A DNA stretch of 8,783 bases from positions 1 through 8,783 of the forward strand of contig JALSRY010000601.1 in the NCBI GenBank assembly GCA_026984555.1, in the 5' to 3' direction. Both the position numbers and the translations under genes were made by a program. The notes below the pieces were generated by a model. It saw nothing but the letters and a program-made list of their open reading frames with translations. It was not told where the DNA came from and searched no databases. The DNA comes from Phycisphaerae bacterium. GTDB lineage: Bacteria; Planctomycetota; Phycisphaerae; UBA1845; Fen-1342. Of this stretch, positions 5,385 to 8,783 are shown in pieces (position 1 is the stretch's first letter; every line of letters begins with the position of its first letter).

Positions 5385-7247
5385 ATGAGCACGCAACCGG
5401 TCGAAGGGTGCCAGCGCAAGGAGAACTGGGGGTCGCGCATCGGCGTGGTGCTGGCCGTGGCCGGTTCCGCGGTCGGGCTGGGCAACTTCCTGCGTTTTCC
5501 GGGCCAGGCCGTCAACAACGGCGGCGGCGCGTTCATGATTCCGTACATTCTCAGCTTCCTGCTGGTGGGCATTCCCATCGCCTGGTGCGAGTGGACCATC
5601 GGCCGGCTGGGCGGGCGCTACGGGCAGAACAACGCGCCGGGGATCATGTTCGCGATCTGGCGGCGCAGCCCGGCCAAGCTGCTCGGGGCGCTGGCGCTGC
5701 TCGTCCCGGTCGTGATTTACATGTACTACATCCTGCTCGAGGCGTGGTGCCTGGACTACGCGATTCACTTCGCCACCGGCCGCTTCGATCACCTGTTCGC
5801 GGAAACGACGCGCAACGCCAGCGGTCATGCGGACCAGATCAAGGCGGTCGTCGGCGCCACGAGGGACTTCTTCCATACCAACTGCGGGCTCAAGGCTCAC
5901 GGAAGCCTGCTGGCCGGCGGGCGCATGATCTGGGTCGTGCTGTTCAGCTTTCTGGTCAACTTCGTGATCATCTACCGCGGCGTCACGAAAGGGATCGAGA
6001 GTTTCTGCAAGTGGGCCATGCCGCTGCTGATTCTCTGCGCGATCGTCATCCTCGTGCGCGTGCTTACGCTGCCGCATATCTCCGCCGGCCTGGGCTTCAT
6101 GTGGAACCCGGACTGGGCCCGCTTGCGGGATGCCAAGGTGTGGCTGGCGGCGGCGGGACAGATTTTCTTCTCGCTGAGCGTGGGTTTCGGTCTGATTCTC
6201 GTGTATGCGAGCTACCTGCGCGAGAACGATGACGTCGTGCTGACGTCGCTGAGTGCTTCGAGTACCAACGAGTTTTGCGAGGTGATCCTGGGGGGGATGA
6301 TCGTTGTGCCGGCGGCGTTCCTGTTTCTGGGGGCCGCAGGTGCCAAGGGCGGCACGTTCGACCTGGGCTTCATCACGGTGCCCGCGATCATGCACTTCAT
6401 GCCGCTGGGGCGGTTGTTCGGGGCGATGTGGTTCGGGTTGCTCTTCCTCGCCGCCGTCACCAGTTCCTTGAGCATGCTCCAGCCGGCGATTGCGTTTCTG
6501 GAAGACGGGTTCGGGCTGCGGCGTCGGGCGAGCGTGGCCGTGCTGGGGCTGGTCACGGCGATCGGGGCGGCGTTCACGATGTACTTCAGCAAGGGCGCGC
6601 TGGCGCTCGACCACACCGATTTCTGGTGCAATTTGTTCATGATTGTCGCGGCGACCGGCATGGTTTTGATGTTCGGTTGGGTGATCGGGGCCGAGCGGGG
6701 GGTCGAGGAGATGAACCGCGGGGCCGATTTTCGCGTGCCGCGTTTCATGCCCGTGCTGCTGCGCTACGTCACGCCGGCCTTTCTGGTTGCGATCCTGGTA
6801 GCCTGGACGTGGCAGACGGCCCCGTCACATCTGGAACGGATGAACCCGGACAAGCAGGCTCGCATCGCGGCCCGGGCGGTCTACGCCGGGGTGGTCAAGA
6901 AGCACTACGCCGGGCGGAAACTGGCCAAGAAGGAGATGGAGCAGAAAACCGCCGCCTTGCTGGGGGCGGAAAAAGACGCTGCCATCGACGCCGCCAAGTT
7001 GCCGGCATGGCTCGCCGATGCGACGGTGGCGGGTGGTCACGGCAAGGAGCTGAGCGTGGCGGAGGCCGCTGCACGGAGGGCCGCCGAGGCGCGCTCTGAT
7101 GCGAACATCGCCCGGTACGTGTTTCTGGGGATCGTGGCGTTTCTGATTCTGCTGTACGTTCTCGCGGATATTGCATGTCGGACGCGGATCGGGCGGTCGA
7201 TTCGTCGGGTCGAAGATGAGGGCATCGCGTGGGAGGCAGCGAAATGA
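5385..7247 (+). CDS. LeuT-like neurotransmitter:sodium symporter (NSS family)
   Basis: This 620-residue transporter closely resembles Aquifex LeuT and should import an amino acid with Na+. TM1 carries AGSAVGLGNFLRFPGQAVNN (26-45). Sodium-site residues are conserved: A29, N34 and N295, with S263 replacing LeuT T254 (site 1), and G27, V30, A356, T359 and S360 (site 2). Y115 corresponds to substrate-binding Y108. R37 and D412 match the outer gate pair. E299 occupies the position equivalent to LeuT E290, which predicts chloride independence. Twelve membrane segments are visible. Unlike LeuT, the loop between TM11 (about 455-477) and TM12 (about 576-596) is about 98 residues, highly charged and helix-prone. 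A GGAG at 5371-5374 lies 10 nt before ATG 5385. The stop overlaps the next start as ATGA. Family is certain; substrate is not determined. Confidence 0.95.
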   Translation: MSTQPVEGCQRKENWGSRIGVVLAVAGSAVGLGNFLRFPGQAVNNGGGAFMIPYILSFLLVGIPIAWCEWTIGRLGGRYGQNNAPGIMFAIWRRSPAKLLGALALLVPVVIYMYYILLEAWCLDYAIHFATGRFDHLFAETTRNASGHADQIKAVVGATRDFFHTNCGLKAHGSLLAGGRMIWVVLFSFLVNFVIIYRGVTKGIESFCKWAMPLLILCAIVILVRVLTLPHISAGLGFMWNPDWARLRDAKVWLAAAGQIFFSLSVGFGLILVYASYLRENDDVVLTSLSASSTNEFCEVILGGMIVVPAAFLFLGAAGAKGGTFDLGFITVPAIMHFMPLGRLFGAMWFGLLFLAAVTSSLSMLQPAIAFLEDGFGLRRRASVAVLGLVTAIGAAFTMYFSKGALALDHTDFWCNLFMIVAATGMVLMFGWVIGAERGVEEMNRGADFRVPRFMPVLLRYVTPAFLVAILVAWTWQTAPSHLERMNPDKQARIAARAVYAGVVKKHYAGRKLAKKEMEQKTAALLGAEKDAAIDAAKLPAWLADATVAGGHGKELSVAEAAARRAAEARSDANIARYVFLGIVAFLILLYVLADIACRTRIGRSIRRVEDEGIAWEAAK

Positions 7248-7468
7248 GCGTGCTGACGAGACAGTTGCTGGCCCTGGCGGCTGACGCCGTCGAGCCGGGG
7301 AAGCCTGTCGCCGGCCTCACGCCCGCCGGCGCGACCATCATGACACTGAGCATCGCGCTCGTGCTGGCGATGACGATTTTCTGCTTTTGGCGGATCATGC
7401 GTGAGCCTGCGCCCGAAACGCATCACCACGCGCCGCTCGAGATCGAGACGGATGACGTGGAGCAATAG
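7244..7468 (+). CDS. Putative MetS-like small subunit of the NSS transporter
   Basis: The 74-residue protein has one hydrophobic segment (about 27-49, starting LTPAGATIMTLSIALVLAMT), a short Ala-rich N-terminus and a polar tail with HHH (60-62) followed by an acidic end (EIETDDVEQ). The start ATG overlaps the NSS stop codon (ATGA), and GGAGG at 7232-7236 lies 7 nt upstream, so translation is probably coupled. Some NSS transporters, such as the Corynebacterium MetP methionine/alanine importer, require a tiny single-helix subunit called MetS encoded directly after them. Position, size and the Thr-Pro-Ala entry to the helix fit that pattern. The assignment rests mainly on context because such short helices carry little sequence signal. 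It is longer than the shortest MetS proteins because of its tail. Confidence 0.72.
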   Translation: MSVLTRQLLALAADAVEPGKPVAGLTPAGATIMTLSIALVLAMTIFCFWRIMREPAPETHHHAPLEIETDDVEQ

Positions 7469-7506
7469 GGCGATGTGCCGTGCTGGCGTGTGGGGGCGGT
7501 TGGCGG

Positions 7507-7512
7507 TATAGT
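7507..7512 (+). promoter_or_regulatory. Possible -10 element before the EIIA gene
   Basis: TATAGT matches 5 of 6 positions of the -10 consensus and lies 32 nt upstream of the EIIA start, in the 76-nt gap after the MetS-like gene. I see no convincing -35 hexamer at the right distance, so an independent promoter is only possible. Confidence 0.28.
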
Positions 7513-7544
7513 GCCGGATTCTGCCACGAAGGTTGAGGTTCGGT

Positions 7545-8012
7545 ATGGAACTGTCCAAGCTGCTGACCACGGATCATATTCGTGTCCCGATCGACGCCGA
7601 GGACAAGGTGGGTGTCATCACGGCGCTGGTCGATCTGCTGGCGGAGACCGGCGACCTGACGGACCGGGATGCCGCGCTCGACGCCGTGCTCAAGCGTGAG
7701 AGCGAGCGTACCACCGGCATCGGGTACGGGTTGGCGATTCCCCACGGCAAGAGCGACGGGTGCAAGAAGCTGGTGATGGCCGCCGGCAAGCCCGTCAAGC
7801 CGGTCGATTTTCAAAGTCTCGATAAACGTCCGGTGACGTTCGTGGTGCTGTTGATCAGCCCGCCGGACCAGACCGGGCCGCACATCCAGGCGTTGGCCAA
7901 GATCTCGCGTCTGATGAACATCGAAGCATTTCGCCAGGCGGTGGACAAGGCGGGCAGTGCGGAGGAACTCCACCAGGCGATCGTCACTTTCGAGAGCCAC
8001 GACGGCGAGTGA
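7545..8012 (+). CDS. PTS system EIIA component, fructose/nitrogen (PtsN) type
   Basis: The 155-residue cytoplasmic protein is a complete type-2 PTS IIA domain (fructose/mannitol/PtsN family). The phosphoryl-accepting histidine is H67 in GIGYGLAIPHGKSD (58-71), and the later VTFVVLLISP and HIQALAKISRLM blocks complete the fold. Length equals the usual single-domain form. No EIIB, EIIC, HPr or EI gene is nearby, so a regulatory role like PtsN (EIIA-Ntr) is more likely than sugar transport; this is inferred from isolation. An in-frame TTG at 7533 is possible, but ATG 7545 has GAGG at 7535-7538, 6 nt upstream, and gives the standard N-terminus MELSKLLTTDHI. It lies downstream of the NSS/MetS pair and upstream of a phosphatase gene. 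Confidence 0.93.
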   Translation: MELSKLLTTDHIRVPIDAEDKVGVITALVDLLAETGDLTDRDAALDAVLKRESERTTGIGYGLAIPHGKSDGCKKLVMAAGKPVKPVDFQSLDKRPVTFVVLLISPPDQTGPHIQALAKISRLMNIEAFRQAVDKAGSAEELHQAIVTFESHDGE

Positions 8013-8102
8013 AGCCTCGGGCGGCGAGCCGGTCCGCGTGCGTCGTCCGAAAACATCCACCGATACGCAAGTCACGTCTTCGCCAAGCCGATGCAAGCGT
8101 CG

Positions 8103-8125
8103 GCGGTGTGCCGGTAGCGCACCGC
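8103..8125 (+). other. Stable hairpin in the leader of the phosphatase gene
   Basis: Bases 8103-8111 pair with 8117-8125 as a 9-bp stem with one G-T pair, closing a 5-nt loop CGGTA. It lies in the 133-nt gap between the EIIA stop and the phosphatase start, ending about 20 nt before the start codon. No T-run follows, so it is not a textbook terminator; a leader structure or a factor-dependent 3' end is possible. Confidence 0.4.
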
Positions 8126-8145
8126 GGGGTTTGCAGCAAGGCGTC

Positions 8146-8783
8146 ATGATGGTTGCCGGTCATGTACAGGTCGTGCTCGATGCTCCCGCGGTTCCCGACG
8201 GGCTTCGGGCGGCGTTGGAACACGCGGGAGTCAGCGCCAGTTTCGAGGCGGCGGAGGAGTTGTTGCGCCAGGGGGTCGAGTCGCGGGCCGATGCGGTGGT
8301 GGTCGTGGCGTCGGATCGCACGGCGGGTCATCCTGGGCGCATCCGCGCACTGCTGGAACGCATTGCCGGAAACCCGCGGGCCACGCTCGTGTTGCATACG
8401 GGCGGGGCCGTTGCGCAGGCGGGGACGCATCCGCCGGCGCTGCCGGTCTCGTATGTGTGCGAGGCGGGAAGCGATGATCTCGCGGCCCGCATCGTCACGA
8501 TGGTGTCGATGCGCGGGGCGCTCGACGCGCTTCGCCGTCGTCCGGTACCGCCCGCGCGGGAGCGGATCATCGAGCAGTACCACGAGCAGTTACGCCGCGC
8601 GGCCCGTGTCCAGCACGAGCTATTCGCGGCGCAGGTTCCGGCGTGCGATGCCCTGCGCATCCGGACACTGTACAAGCCGCTGGAGTACGTTTCGGGTGAC
8701 CTCTACGACGTGTGCCGGCTCGACCGCGAGCACGTCGCGATCGCGTTGGCCGATGCCCAGGGGCACGGGGTTTCCGCGGCCCT
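8146..8783 (+). CDS. SpoIIE/RsbU-type PP2C serine phosphatase with receiver-like N-terminus (partial)
   Basis: The frame is open from ATG 8146 to the right edge (212 codons plus two bases), so the gene is truncated by the window. Residues 1-125 look like a response-regulator-type alpha/beta domain but lack an acidic phospho-acceptor at the expected strand end (ADAVVVVAS, 49-56), suggesting a pseudo-receiver. Residues 136-165 form a charged helix with RRAARVQHELF, the usual linker before SpoIIE domains. The phosphatase domain begins at about 170 with LYKPLEYVSGDLYDV (175-189), then LADAQGHGVSAA (201-212). D185, D188 and D203 are expected metal ligands. Relatives dephosphorylate anti-sigma antagonists to switch sigma factor or partner activity; no such partner is visible here. 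ATG 8149 is an equally good start, with AAGG at 8138-8141 spaced 7 nt from it. The upstream EIIA gene is 133 nt away. Confidence 0.88.
   Translation, partial: MMVAGHVQVVLDAPAVPDGLRAALEHAGVSASFEAAEELLRQGVESRADAVVVVASDRTAGHPGRIRALLERIAGNPRATLVLHTGGAVAQAGTHPPALPVSYVCEAGSDDLAARIVTMVSMRGALDALRRRPVPPARERIIEQYHEQLRRAARVQHELFAAQVPACDALRIRTLYKPLEYVSGDLYDVCRLDREHVAIALADAQGHGVSAA

Noticed and set aside
5334..6614. - strand open frame of 426 codons opposite the NSS gene
   Set aside because: Its product is Arg/His/Gln-rich and non-membranous, while the plus strand encodes an unmistakable LeuT-like protein.
7395..8583. - strand open frames opposite EIIA and the phosphatase
   Set aside because: Both plus-strand genes have catalytic motifs and good starts; the minus frames are composition shadows.
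1..8783. CRISPR array, insertion sequence, phage or toxin-antitoxin module
   Set aside because: No spaced direct repeats, transposase or integrase motifs, terminal inverted repeats or small toxin pairs were seen; the genes look like chromosomal core and accessory functions with uniform GC-rich codon use.

Overview
The window is GC-rich bacterial DNA with densely packed genes, short intergenic gaps and no mobile elements, CRISPR arrays or rRNA. The gene mix suggests a Planctomycetota-like or similar environmental bacterium: a stand-alone double Clp-N protein, a DUF502 membrane protein, large Na+-coupled amino-acid transporters with extra soluble loops, and a SpoIIE/RsbU-type phosphatase. This placement is inference from content and base composition, with no phylogenetic marker behind it.

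Left block (1-2317, + strand): possibly the tail of an upstream gene, then four closely spaced genes with gaps of 10, 13 and 11 nt. They encode a YggS/PLPBP pyridoxal-phosphate homeostasis protein, a two-helix small membrane protein, a protein with an 11-residue-repeat coiled coil and a C-terminal membrane anchor, and a stand-alone ClpC-like N-domain protein. Twenty-two nt after the last stop lies a complete selenocysteine tRNA (selC; 96 nt, anticodon UCA, 6-bp D stem, 9-bp variable arm, G discriminator). The genome therefore very probably decodes UGA as selenocysteine, although no selA, selB, selD or selenoprotein gene is visible here.

Middle block (2379-5180, - strand): an alanine/glycine:cation symporter (AGCS family), then a DUF502 membrane protein 72 nt downstream. 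The DUF502 gene converges on the tRNA.

Right block (5385-8783, + strand): a LeuT-like neurotransmitter:sodium symporter (NSS), divergent from the AGCS gene across a 204-bp region holding two oppositely directed promoter-like elements. A 74-aa single-helix protein overlaps the NSS stop by ATGA and looks like a MetS-type small subunit. Next come a stand-alone PTS IIA protein with its phospho-histidine, and a SpoIIE-type serine/threonine phosphatase with a receiver-like N-terminal domain that runs off the right edge.

The physiological theme of the middle and right blocks is Na+-driven amino-acid uptake by two unrelated transporter families, both carrying loop insertions of about 100 residues, followed by two phosphorylation-signalling proteins. 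The left block combines PLP homeostasis, two uncharacterised membrane proteins, a Clp adaptor-like protein and the Sec tRNA. The less-described elements are the two membrane proteins of the yggS operon, the unusual Sec tRNA stem partition, the transporter insertions and the putative NSS small subunit.
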